Position numbers and translations under genes: made by a program. A model generated the notes under the pieces. That model saw nothing but the letters and a program-made list of their open reading frames with translations. It searched no databases and was not told the origin of the DNA. Shown in pieces: positions 34,327 through 43,251 of a stretch of DNA of 64,000 nt. The stretch's first letter is position 1; each line of letters begins with the position of its first letter. Source of the stretch: Pontibacter pamirensis (lineage in GTDB: Bacteria > Bacteroidota > Bacteroidia > Cytophagales > Hymenobacteraceae); NCBI RefSeq assembly GCF_010015475.1, contig NZ_SSNI01000001.1, forward strand, positions 372,001-436,000. The letters are read 5' to 3'.

Positions 34327-37300
34327 ATGAAACAGAGATACTTTAGTACGTGGATGCTCTCTCAGCGCAGCCATTTTAAAACCCTACCCCAGAAAAAGGT
34401 GCTCGCCATGCTGCTGGCCGCAGCGTGCCTGTCACAAAGCCCTGTGCAGGCAGAAACCAGTGTTGCTGGCATGAATGCCTTCGGGTATCACGCAGTTGCT
34501 GCTAACCTGCTAACAAATGACGTGTTAAGGCAGACGGTGCCCGTGAGCGGAAGGGTAACCGGAGATGACGGACAGGGCGTGCCTGGCGCCACAGTAGTGG
34601 TTAAAGGAACCACGATAGGCACTGCCACAGACGCAAATGGTAACTTCACGTTAAACGTGCCAAACGGAAACGGAACTCTTGTGGTGTCTTTTATTGGCTA
34701 CGAGAAGCGGGAGGTTCCCATTAATAACCGGTCTACTTTGAATATTTCCCTTTCTGCTGACACGCAGGCCTTACAGGAAGTCGTGGTAACGGGATACGCT
34801 ACGCAAGAGAAGAAGGACCTGACAGGTGCAGTGGCCGTGGTGGATGTAAGTGAGATGACGAAGCAGCCAGAGGCCCAGGTAACAAGCATGCTGCAGGGTA
34901 GAGCTGCCGGTGTTACCGTGATTGGCTCCGGCCAGCCGGGTGCGGGACAACAGGTGAGAATACGCGGTTTTAACACGTTTGGGAATAATAGCCCTTTGTA
35001 TGTAGTGGATGGTGTACCAACACAAAACATCAACGACATCAACCCTAATGACATCGCCTCTATGCAGGTGCTGAAGGATGCGGGGTCTGCCTCCATCTAT
35101 GGTTCCCGCGCCGCCAACGGAGTTATTATCCTTACCACCAAAAGAGGTAAGGATAAAGTAAGGGTGCAGTACGACGGGTATTATGGCACCCAAAGGCCGC
35201 CGGAAGGCAATGTGTGGGATCTGGCTAATCCTCAGGAAATGGCTGAACTTAACTTTCGGGTTGCACCAACTGAGGCGTTATATGGCTCAGGTGCAAGCCC
35301 TGTCTTACCGGACTATCTCGCTGTCGGCACTAATACTGGCCTGATGGAAGGTGATCCTAGGGTTGATCCTTCGCTTTACAATGTGAATCCTTTATATACG
35401 GGAGGCAGCGGAGAGCTGGGGTCTTTCTACCGCATTGTGCAGGCAAACAAAGAAGGCACTAACTGGTTTGAGGAAGTCTTCGATCCGGCGCCTATCCAGA
35501 GCCATAACGTTGCTGTGAGCGGTGGTGGTGATATGGGGAGCTTCTACTTTTCGGCAAATTATTTCGATCAGCAGGGAGCTTTAACGAATACCTTTTATAA
35601 AAGGTATACCGTGCGGGCAAACAGTACCTATAATTTGAACAAGAATATACGTATAGGAGAGAATCTGGCGTACTCCATTATTAATGACCGGCAGATTGGC
35701 GGTGGCGAAAATGTCATTAATATGGCATATCGGGAACAGACCATCATTCCAGTGTATGACATCATGGGGAACTTTGCCGGCTCATTTGGTACTGGATTGG
35801 GGAACGCACGGAACCCGGTGGCGCAACTTGCCAGAATCAGGAACAACAGCGGGATGGGCAACCGCCTCTTTGGTAATGTATTCACTGAAGTAGACTTCCT
35901 GAATAACTTTACGGCCCGCACCAGCTTCGGTGGCGAGATGTACAGTAACTCCTACAGGTCTTTTACCTATCCGGAATATGAGAATGCCGAGAATAATACT
36001 GTCAACCAGTTCAATCAGAGTGCCGCTAACGGCTATAACTGGACCTGGACGAATACGCTGACTTATAAGAACACTTTCAACGATATACATGAGTTGGGTG
36101 TGGTTGTTGGAACCGAAGCTTATAATAATTTCTGGAACAACCTAGGTGGGTCGACGCAGGGTTACTTCTCCTTTGATCCAAACTTCACCACGCTCAGCAC
36201 GGGATCAGGCACCCCAACCAACTATAGCGGCAGAGGCGAAGATGCGCTCTTCTCCCTGATTGGACGGTTAGACTATAACCTGATGGATAAGTACCTACTG
36301 GGGCTCGTTGTCCGCCGCGATGGATCTTCGCGCTTCGGGCCAGATAACCGGTATGGTGTATTCCCGGCGGTGAGTGCAGGTTGGCGAATATCCGAGGAAT
36401 CCTTTATGCAGGTTGGCTGGATCACTGACCTGAAGATTCGTGGGGGTTATGGAGTAATGGGTAATCAATTGAATGTTGACCCAGGGAATGCCTTCACTAC
36501 CTATGGCTCAAACAGACAGTTTTCGTTCTACGACATTAATGGCACCAACACACTTACTTCTGAAGGTTTCAGAAAAAGCCGTATCGGTAACCCGGGTGCT
36601 AAATGGGAAACCAACATCAACAGCAATATAGGTATTGATGCAACGTTGTTCAACGGCAAGATTGACCTTACCGTTGATTATTACGTGAAGGAGATACAGG
36701 ATCTGCTATTTAACCCAGAGTTCCCAGGTACTGCCGGAGCAGCTACTGTGCCGTTTGTGAATATTGGCCAGATGCGGAACAACGGTATTGATGCCTCAGT
36801 AACCGGTCATATAGAAGCTACCTCAGATCTCCGGTTTGATATTACCGGGATACTCACAACGTATAATAATGAGATCCTGAAGATATCGAACGGTGCTCAG
36901 AACTTCGACCTGGAGCCTCGCCGCTTTAATGGTAGCAATATAATCCGTAACCGGGTTGGCGATGCCATGAGTTCATTCTTTGGTTATCAGATCGAAGGCT
37001 TCTGGGATAGTGAGGACGAAATTATGGAAGCTAACGAGTTGGCGGAAGAAGCCACTGGCGACCCGGCAGCCATTTACCAGTCTGGTATAGGCCTAGGCCG
37101 CTTCCGTTACGCCGATACAAATGGTGACGGCATCATCACGCCTGACGACAGGGTGGTACTGGGTAGCCCTAACCCGGACTTTACGTACGGCCTGAACATC
37201 ACAGCCACCTACAAGAACTTTGATTTTAGCACATTCATTTACGGTAGCCAGGGCAACGATATATGGAACCAGGTAAAATGGTGGACTGATTTCTACCCGA

Positions 37301-37674
37301 ACTTCCAGGGTGCGAAAAGTAGGACCGCTGTGTACAATGCCTGGACACCGGAAAATAACAATGCCATAGCTCCTATTCAGGAAAACGTAGGCTCCTTCAG
37401 CACTTCTAATGTTCCTAACTCTTATTATGTGGAGGACGGTTCTTACCTGAGGATGAAAAACGTGCAGCTAGGCTATACACTGCCTGCTGCTTTGATAAGC
37501 AAATACGGAATGGGAAGCCTAAGGGTGTATGTGCAGGCGGCTAACCTATTTACCATTACAAACTACTCAGGCATAGATCCTGAAATTTCAGGAGGCACTA
37601 CCGCCTTTGGTATAGATGAGGGCAATTATCCGAACATGCGCCAGTACCTGGTAGGGTTAAATGTTTCCTTCTAA
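34327..37674 (+). CDS. SusC/RagA-type TonB-dependent outer membrane transporter (first pair)
   Basis: A 1,115-residue SusC-family barrel. About 22 polar residues precede the signal core K-K-V-L-A-M-L-L-A-A-A-C-L-S, with cleavage near Q-A-E. A carboxypeptidase-like domain follows (residues about 73-150, G-V-P-G-A-T-V-V-V-K-G-T), then the TonB box/plug with V-V-V-T-G-Y-A and S-I-Y-G-S-R-A-A-N-G-V-I. The C-terminus ends L-V-G-L-N-V-S-F, a barrel end. It imports a ligand captured by the partner SusD; the substrate is unknown. The N-terminal 150 residues are nearly the same as in the second SusC (45709), while the barrels differ. susD1 follows after 24 bp. Confidence 0.93.
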   Translation: MKQRYFSTWMLSQRSHFKTLPQKKVLAMLLAAACLSQSPVQAETSVAGMNAFGYHAVAANLLTNDVLRQTVPVSGRVTGDDGQGVPGATVVVKGTTIGTATDANGNFTLNVPNGNGTLVVSFIGYEKREVPINNRSTLNISLSADTQALQEVVVTGYATQEKKDLTGAVAVVDVSEMTKQPEAQVTSMLQGRAAGVTVIGSGQPGAGQQVRIRGFNTFGNNSPLYVVDGVPTQNINDINPNDIASMQVLKDAGSASIYGSRAANGVIILTTKRGKDKVRVQYDGYYGTQRPPEGNVWDLANPQEMAELNFRVAPTEALYGSGASPVLPDYLAVGTNTGLMEGDPRVDPSLYNVNPLYTGGSGELGSFYRIVQANKEGTNWFEEVFDPAPIQSHNVAVSGGGDMGSFYFSANYFDQQGALTNTFYKRYTVRANSTYNLNKNIRIGENLAYSIINDRQIGGGENVINMAYREQTIIPVYDIMGNFAGSFGTGLGNARNPVAQLARIRNNSGMGNRLFGNVFTEVDFLNNFTARTSFGGEMYSNSYRSFTYPEYENAENNTVNQFNQSAANGYNWTWTNTLTYKNTFNDIHELGVVVGTEAYNNFWNNLGGSTQGYFSFDPNFTTLSTGSGTPTNYSGRGEDALFSLIGRLDYNLMDKYLLGLVVRRDGSSRFGPDNRYGVFPAVSAGWRISEESFMQVGWITDLKIRGGYGVMGNQLNVDPGNAFTTYGSNRQFSFYDINGTNTLTSEGFRKSRIGNPGAKWETNINSNIGIDATLFNGKIDLTVDYYVKEIQDLLFNPEFPGTAGAATVPFVNIGQMRNNGIDASVTGHIEATSDLRFDITGILTTYNNEILKISNGAQNFDLEPRRFNGSNIIRNRVGDAMSSFFGYQIEGFWDSEDEIMEANELAEEATGDPAAIYQSGIGLGRFRYADTNGDGIITPDDRVVLGSPNPDFTYGLNITATYKNFDFSTFIYGSQGNDIWNQVKWWTDFYPNFQGAKSRTAVYNAWTPENNNAIAPIQENVGSFSTSNVPNSYYVEDGSYLRMKNVQLGYTLPAALISKYGMGSLRVYVQAANLFTITNYSGIDPEISGGTTAFGIDEGNYPNMRQYLVGLNVSF

Positions 37675-37698
37675 TTTTTTATCTTAATAATTTTAAAT

Positions 37699-39456
37699 AT
37701 GAAAAGGTTTAAATATATACTTTACACGGCCATGGTGGCTATTATGCCGCTATTTACCTCTTGTGAGGATGAGTTTTTGGAAAAGCCGGCCATAGGTGCT
37801 CTGAGTGATGACGTACTGGCCAATAAGGCGGGTGTGGAGAAACTTTTGATTGGTGCCTACGCTGCCCTGGACGGCATAGGTATAGGCAACTGGGAAACAG
37901 ACCCCTCTAACTGGGTGTATGGTAGCGTGGCCGGAGGGGAAGCCCACAAAGGCAGCGACGGCGCGGATCAGCCTGCTATCAACCCTATTGCAACGTTCAA
38001 CATAGATCCGAGCAATGGCTTTCTAAACCTGAAGTGGAGGGCGATGTATGAGGGCATTAACCGTGCAAACTCTGTGCTGAGTGTACTCGAAGTGGCAGAA
38101 GGTATGTCGGAAGGAGAGAAGCAGCGAATTGCAGCGGAGGCACGCTTTCTGCGCGGTCACTATTACTTCGAGCTGAAGAAGATGTTTAACATGGTGCCTT
38201 GGATTGATGAGACAACCACGGATTTCAACCAGCCGAACAACGTGGACATCTGGCCTAATATTGAGGAAGATTTCAAGTTCGCTATGGAAAATCTGCCAAA
38301 CTCACAGCCGCAGGTGGGCAGAGCCAATAAGTGGGCAGCCGCTTCTTATCTTGGTAAAACCTACCTGTATCAGCAAGAGTTTGCTGAGGCAAAAGCAATA
38401 TTTGATGATGTTATCGCAAATGGCGTTACCAGCAACGGCCTTACATACGGACTTGTCGACAAGTTCAAGGACAACTGGGATGCCAGCGCCGAGAACAACA
38501 AAGAGTCTGTATTTGCGGTACAGATGGTGGCGAACGATGGAACCAACACCATTGCGAATGGCAACATGGGCCAGATGCTGAACTTTCCTTATAACAGCCC
38601 TTTCCGCTGCTGCGGATTCTACCAGCCTACCCTGGACCTGGCAAACTCTTACCAGACAACGGCGCAGGGATTTCCCATGGTAGACAATTACAATATTGAC
38701 CCGCTTAAGAATGACCAGGGTATAACCTCTGACAAAGCCTTTGTGCCAGACCAGCAATCAGTAGACCCTCGCCTGGACTGGACAGTAGGTCGTCGTGGCA
38801 TTCCTTTCCTGGACTGGGGGCTACACCCGGGGCAGGCCTGGATTCGTGAGCAATCTAGTGCGGGTCCGTACTCTGCCAAAAAGTTCATCTACTGGCAAGC
38901 CACAGCGGATACTTACGCAGATCAGAGTTCCTGGGCTCCGGGTTCTGCAATCAATGTGCTCATCATTCGGTTTGCAGACGTGCTGCTGATGGCGGCCGAA
39001 GCTGAGGCGCAGTTGGGTAACTTTGCGCAGGCGCAGGAATATGTGAATATGGTACGTGCCAGAGCCGATAGACCCGAAAACATCGTGACTACCTACGTAG
39101 ATCCAAGCGAGCCTTTGGATGGTTTTACAGATGTGCCGGCAGCCAACTACAACGTTGAGCCCTACCCGGATGGCTATTTTGCTGGACTTGGCAAAGAGGA
39201 AGCATTAGAAGCTATTTACTTTGAGCGCAAACTGGAACTGGCCCTGGAAGGTCACCGCTTCTTTGACCTGGTTCGCTGGGGCAAAGCGGCTGAGAAACTG
39301 AATGCTTTCTTCGACTATGAGGGTGCCCTTCTTCCGGATGTTGAGGGTGGTTTTTTCACTACAGGCAAAAATGAGTATTTCCCGATTCCGCAACGACAGA
39401 TCGACCTGCAGACAGTAGGCGGAGAATCTGTGCTAACACAGAACCCGGGATTCTAG
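37699..39456 (+). CDS. SusD/RagB-type outer membrane lipoprotein (first pair)
   Basis: A 585-residue SusD-family lipoprotein. The signal ends P-L-F-T-S-C (Cys about 22) followed by E-D-E-F-L-E-K-P, the usual SusD start. F-L-R-G-H-Y-Y-F-E-L (about 150) and the C-terminal E-R-K-L-E-L-A-L-E-G-H-R-F-F-D-L-V-R-W block are family hallmarks. The last residues N-P-G-F match the typical Q-N-P-G-Y/F end. It should sit on the cell surface as the lid of the SusC barrel and bind the substrate. It is cotranscribed with susC1; a hairpin follows before the next gene. Confidence 0.93.
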   Translation: MKRFKYILYTAMVAIMPLFTSCEDEFLEKPAIGALSDDVLANKAGVEKLLIGAYAALDGIGIGNWETDPSNWVYGSVAGGEAHKGSDGADQPAINPIATFNIDPSNGFLNLKWRAMYEGINRANSVLSVLEVAEGMSEGEKQRIAAEARFLRGHYYFELKKMFNMVPWIDETTTDFNQPNNVDIWPNIEEDFKFAMENLPNSQPQVGRANKWAAASYLGKTYLYQQEFAEAKAIFDDVIANGVTSNGLTYGLVDKFKDNWDASAENNKESVFAVQMVANDGTNTIANGNMGQMLNFPYNSPFRCCGFYQPTLDLANSYQTTAQGFPMVDNYNIDPLKNDQGITSDKAFVPDQQSVDPRLDWTVGRRGIPFLDWGLHPGQAWIREQSSAGPYSAKKFIYWQATADTYADQSSWAPGSAINVLIIRFADVLLMAAEAEAQLGNFAQAQEYVNMVRARADRPENIVTTYVDPSEPLDGFTDVPAANYNVEPYPDGYFAGLGKEEALEAIYFERKLELALEGHRFFDLVRWGKAAEKLNAFFDYEGALLPDVEGGFFTTGKNEYFPIPQRQIDLQTVGGESVLTQNPGF

Positions 39457-39509
39457 AAAGCAGCTAATTGGTATTCTGATATACGCTAACATAGCAGGAT
39501 ATACCACAA

Positions 39510-39550
39510 CAAAAGCCTCTGGAGCGCATTAGCTTCGGAGGCTTTTGTCT
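39510..39550 (+). terminator. Hairpin after susD1
   Basis: CAAAAGCCTCTGGAGC (39510-39525) pairs with GCTTCGGAGGCTTTTG (39532-39547) with two G-T pairs, followed by TCTTC. It may lower transcription into the FG-GAP genes relative to susCD. Confidence 0.65.
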
Positions 39551-39692
39551 TCTGCAGCTAAACAAGCTGGATCAAAACTTTACATTATTTATGCATATTA
39601 CCTGTAGTAAAGAACCTAAAAAACAGCTACTTGGTTTGTGAGGTAGTGGATGGTTAGTAGTCAACGTGCCCTATCTGTTTTCCCTTTACACT

Positions 39693-42600
39693 ATGCGCTT
39701 TTCTAATATCAGTCTTCTTTTGCTATTCGCCTTATTCTTTCTTGCGGTGCCGGCATGTAAGCAGCAAGAAAAACACCTGTTTGAAAGATTGTTATCGGAC
39801 GAGACTGGTATCCATTTTTCGAACCGCATTACGGAATCCGATACAATGAACGTGCTTAAGTCGGAGTATATATATAATGGCGGCGGCGTAGGCATCGGGG
39901 ACTTTAACAACGATGGGCTGCAGGATATCTACTTTACGGGCAACATGGTCTCCAGTAAGCTTTACTTGAACAAAGGCGACTTTAAGTTCGATGATGTGAC
40001 AGGAAAGGCTCAAGTGACCGGAGAGGGCAAATGGTGCACCGGTGTGGCCTTGGTAGATATAAATAATGATGGCTGGTTAGACATATATGTTGGAGCCACA
40101 ATGAAACATGATTCGCTAAGCCGTGCTAATCTCTTGTACATCAACAATGGCCCAGGTAAAGATGGAGTGCCCACATTTACAGAGTCTGCCGCCAAGTATG
40201 GCATTGCCGATACAGGCTACACAACCAACGCGGCATTTTTTGATTATGACAATGATGGGGACCTGGATTTGTATGTTCTCACCAGCGTCATTAATACAGG
40301 CGTACCCAGTAAATACCGTAAGAAGGTAACAGACGGTTCAGCTCTAAATACAGACCGTCTTTACCGCAACAATGGCAACAATACATTTACCAATGTGTCC
40401 CGTGAGGCAGGTGTTTTAATTGAAGGCTTCAGCTTAGGGCTTGCCATCAGCGATATCAACTTGGATGGTTGGCCGGACATTTATGTTACCAACGACTATC
40501 TCTCCAACGACCTGCTGTACATCAATAACCAGGACGGCACCTTCACCGACAAAATAGCAGATTACATAAAGCATACGAGTTACTCTGCTATGGGTAATAG
40601 TGTAACCGATATCAATAACGATGGTCTGGTGGACATTCTGGCGCTGGACATGTTGCCGGAGGATAATAAACGCAAGAAAATGATGCTGATGGGTAATAAT
40701 TACGCCACCTATCTTAATAATGATATGTATGGATATCAGCATCAGTATGTCCGGAATACCCTGCAGCTTAACCAAGGCATGACGTCCAGTGGCCATCCGG
40801 TGTTTAGCGAAGTCGGACAGTTAACAGGTCTTCACCAAACCGACTGGAGCTGGACACCGCTGGTGGCAGATTTCGACAACGATGGCTTTCGTGACGTTAT
40901 TATTACCAACGGTTTTCCAAAAGACATTACAGATCTGGATTTCAGCGTGTACCGTAACGGGCCAGTAGGAACAGTTGGAGGTTATACATATCTGGCCGAC
41001 TCTATTCCTATTGTCAAAATATCCAATTACGCTTTTAAAAATAAAGGCGATTTGTCTTTCAGTGATGAAACAAAGAACTGGGGCCTGGAAATTCCTGCCT
41101 TTTCTAACGGAGCCGCCTATGCGGACCTGGACAACGATGGCGATCTGGACTTTATAGTAAACAACATTAACGACAGTGCTTTTGTCTACCGCAACAGCCT
41201 TTATACAGCAAAAGAAGGAGAGGGTAAGCCTCACTTTTTGCGGCTGAATTTTAAGGGAGCTGCGCCTAATGCTGCAGGTTTGGGAGCAACGGCCACTATC
41301 TACTATGGTAAGGGTAAAAAGCAGTTTCATGAGAACAGTGCCTACAAAGGCTACCTTTCTTCTGTAGAAAGTATCGCCCATTTCGGGCTAGGTAGTATTG
41401 ATAAAGTTGATTCAGTTAAAGTGGTATGGCCAAACGGGAAATACCAGTTGCTGAAGGATATACAGGCAGACCAGGTGCTTACACTGGACCAGAAAGATGC
41501 CAGGTTGCAAAATTCACCACTGAATGCGGAAGACCAAAGGCAAAAAATGGTTTTCAGAGAAGTGGCTGCGGAGCACGGGGTTCGGTACAAAAGCAGTGAG
41601 GATGATGGTATCGATTTTAACTGGCAGCGTACGCTACCGCACAAGCTGTCTCAGTTCGGACCCGGCATAGCGGTCGGCGACATCGATGGCGATGGCCTGG
41701 ATGATTTCTATATAGGTGGCTCTGCCGGAAAAGACGGGGGCTTGTTTACGCAGTTGCCGGACGGCACTTTCAAGTTGAAAGAGGGAAGCATACCGACAGG
41801 CAAAACCGGGGAAGATATGGGCGTGCTGTTCTTTGATGCAGACAACGACGGCGATTTAGACTTTTATGCTGCTAGCGGAAGTTATGAATTTTTAGAGGGT
41901 TCAGAGCAGTTGCATGACCGCCTTTATATCAATGATGGCAGAGGCAATTTTAAACCAGATACGGAGGCGCTTCCAGCTCTTACATCAAGTAAATCCTGTG
42001 TAAGGGCTGCTGATTATGACAAAGACGGAGACCTTGATTTGTTTGTGGCAGGTCGTGTGGTGCCCGGGAAATACCCGCTCGCACCGGAGAGCTATCTCCT
42101 TCGAAACGATGGTGGCCGCTTTGTGGATGTAACGGATTCAGTAAGCCCGGAACTCAGGAACTTAGGTATGATAACAGATGCTCTTTGGTCTGACTTCAAC
42201 GGAGACGGAGAAGTTGACCTCGTGCTGGTGGGAGAGTGGCTGCCGGTTACCTTTTTCCAGAACACCAACGGGAAGTTTAAGAACATTACCCAGTCAACTG
42301 GGCTTGCAGGCTACACTGGCTGGTGGAACAGCCTGGCGGCAGGCGATTTCGACAACGACGGCGACATAGATTATGTAGCAGGGAATTTAGGGCTGAACAC
42401 AAACTATGTGGCATCGGCTAAACAGCCGCTAAGCATCTTTGCAAAGGACTTTGATAGCAACGGAAGCATAGACCCGGTGCTGGCCTGTTATCTGAAAGCT
42501 GCGGATGGCACGATGAAGCCTTTCCCGATGCACACTCGTGACGACCTGAATGCGCAGATGCCGCGCACCCGCAGCATTTTCCCGCGTTATGTCCATTATG

Positions 42601-43250
42601 CCAATGCCACAATAGATGAGGTGATACCACAGGCAGAGCGGGAAGGAGCCGTTATCATGGAGGCCACGCATTTCCAGAGCAGCTATATGGAGAACCTGGG
42701 AAATGGCAAGTTTAAGCTGAAAGTGCTTCCAAAAGCGGCACAGCTTGCGCCTGTTTACGGGATGCAACCGGATGATGTGGATGGTGATGGCAACCTAGAC
42801 CTGCTTTTGGTTGGCAACGACTATGGAACAGAGGTTTTTACGGGCAGGTATGATGCCTTTGCAGGACTATACCTGAAAGGCAACGGGGAAGGAGGCTTCT
42901 ACCCTACTACGCTCTCGCACAGTGGTTTCTTTGTAAACGGCGATGCCAAGGCAATTGCACAGTTGATTAATGTCAAAGGGCAAAAGCTGACCCTCGTGAC
43001 ACAGAACAACGACAGCCTGCGCATTTTTGCAGCAAAAGACAGAACAGCAAATGCTTCGAAAGTGATAGCGCTGCAGCCCTTAGACTGTATGGCTACTATC
43101 ACTTACAAGAATGGCAAAAAGCAGGTGCAGGAGTTTTATTATGGCCAGACTTACCTGTCGCAATCGTCACGAAAGCTGCTCCTGACAAGCGATGTGGCAT
43201 CTGTCCAGGTAAAGGACTTCAACGGCCGTACACGGAAAGTAGAACTATAG
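39693..43250 (+). CDS. FG-GAP/VCBS lipoprotein with central UnbV/ASPIC domain (copy A)
   Basis: A lipoprotein of 1,185 residues. The start at ATG 39693 gives a signal ending L-A-V-P-A-C (Cys about 22); a GTG at 39666 adds nine residues. Seven or so calcium-loop repeats of the form D-F-N-N-D-G-L-Q-D and D-Y-D-N-D-G-D-L-D fill residues 65-490. A UnbV/ASPIC domain (about 525-600, H-F-G-L-G then V-V-W-P-N-G-K) follows, and a second bank of about seven repeats fills 655-1050. The C-terminal 60 residues carry Y-L-S-Q-S-S-R, shared by all four copies here. The fold should be two beta-propellers on the outer membrane surface. No enzymatic motif was seen. It is 1 bp from the next gene. Confidence 0.9.
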   Translation: MRFSNISLLLLFALFFLAVPACKQQEKHLFERLLSDETGIHFSNRITESDTMNVLKSEYIYNGGGVGIGDFNNDGLQDIYFTGNMVSSKLYLNKGDFKFDDVTGKAQVTGEGKWCTGVALVDINNDGWLDIYVGATMKHDSLSRANLLYINNGPGKDGVPTFTESAAKYGIADTGYTTNAAFFDYDNDGDLDLYVLTSVINTGVPSKYRKKVTDGSALNTDRLYRNNGNNTFTNVSREAGVLIEGFSLGLAISDINLDGWPDIYVTNDYLSNDLLYINNQDGTFTDKIADYIKHTSYSAMGNSVTDINNDGLVDILALDMLPEDNKRKKMMLMGNNYATYLNNDMYGYQHQYVRNTLQLNQGMTSSGHPVFSEVGQLTGLHQTDWSWTPLVADFDNDGFRDVIITNGFPKDITDLDFSVYRNGPVGTVGGYTYLADSIPIVKISNYAFKNKGDLSFSDETKNWGLEIPAFSNGAAYADLDNDGDLDFIVNNINDSAFVYRNSLYTAKEGEGKPHFLRLNFKGAAPNAAGLGATATIYYGKGKKQFHENSAYKGYLSSVESIAHFGLGSIDKVDSVKVVWPNGKYQLLKDIQADQVLTLDQKDARLQNSPLNAEDQRQKMVFREVAAEHGVRYKSSEDDGIDFNWQRTLPHKLSQFGPGIAVGDIDGDGLDDFYIGGSAGKDGGLFTQLPDGTFKLKEGSIPTGKTGEDMGVLFFDADNDGDLDFYAASGSYEFLEGSEQLHDRLYINDGRGNFKPDTEALPALTSSKSCVRAADYDKDGDLDLFVAGRVVPGKYPLAPESYLLRNDGGRFVDVTDSVSPELRNLGMITDALWSDFNGDGEVDLVLVGEWLPVTFFQNTNGKFKNITQSTGLAGYTGWWNSLAAGDFDNDGDIDYVAGNLGLNTNYVASAKQPLSIFAKDFDSNGSIDPVLACYLKAADGTMKPFPMHTRDDLNAQMPRTRSIFPRYVHYANATIDEVIPQAEREGAVIMEATHFQSSYMENLGNGKFKLKVLPKAAQLAPVYGMQPDDVDGDGNLDLLLVGNDYGTEVFTGRYDAFAGLYLKGNGEGGFYPTTLSHSGFFVNGDAKAIAQLINVKGQKLTLVTQNNDSLRIFAAKDRTANASKVIALQPLDCMATITYKNGKKQVQEFYYGQTYLSQSSRKLLLTSDVASVQVKDFNGRTRKVEL

Positions 43251-43251
43251 C

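Noticed and set aside
39693..43250. Repeated D-x-D-x-D-G segments as a possible true DNA tandem repeat array
   Set aside because: The repetition is at protein level (FG-GAP/VCBS loops); the DNA words vary, so no tandem DNA repeat or CRISPR-like array is present.
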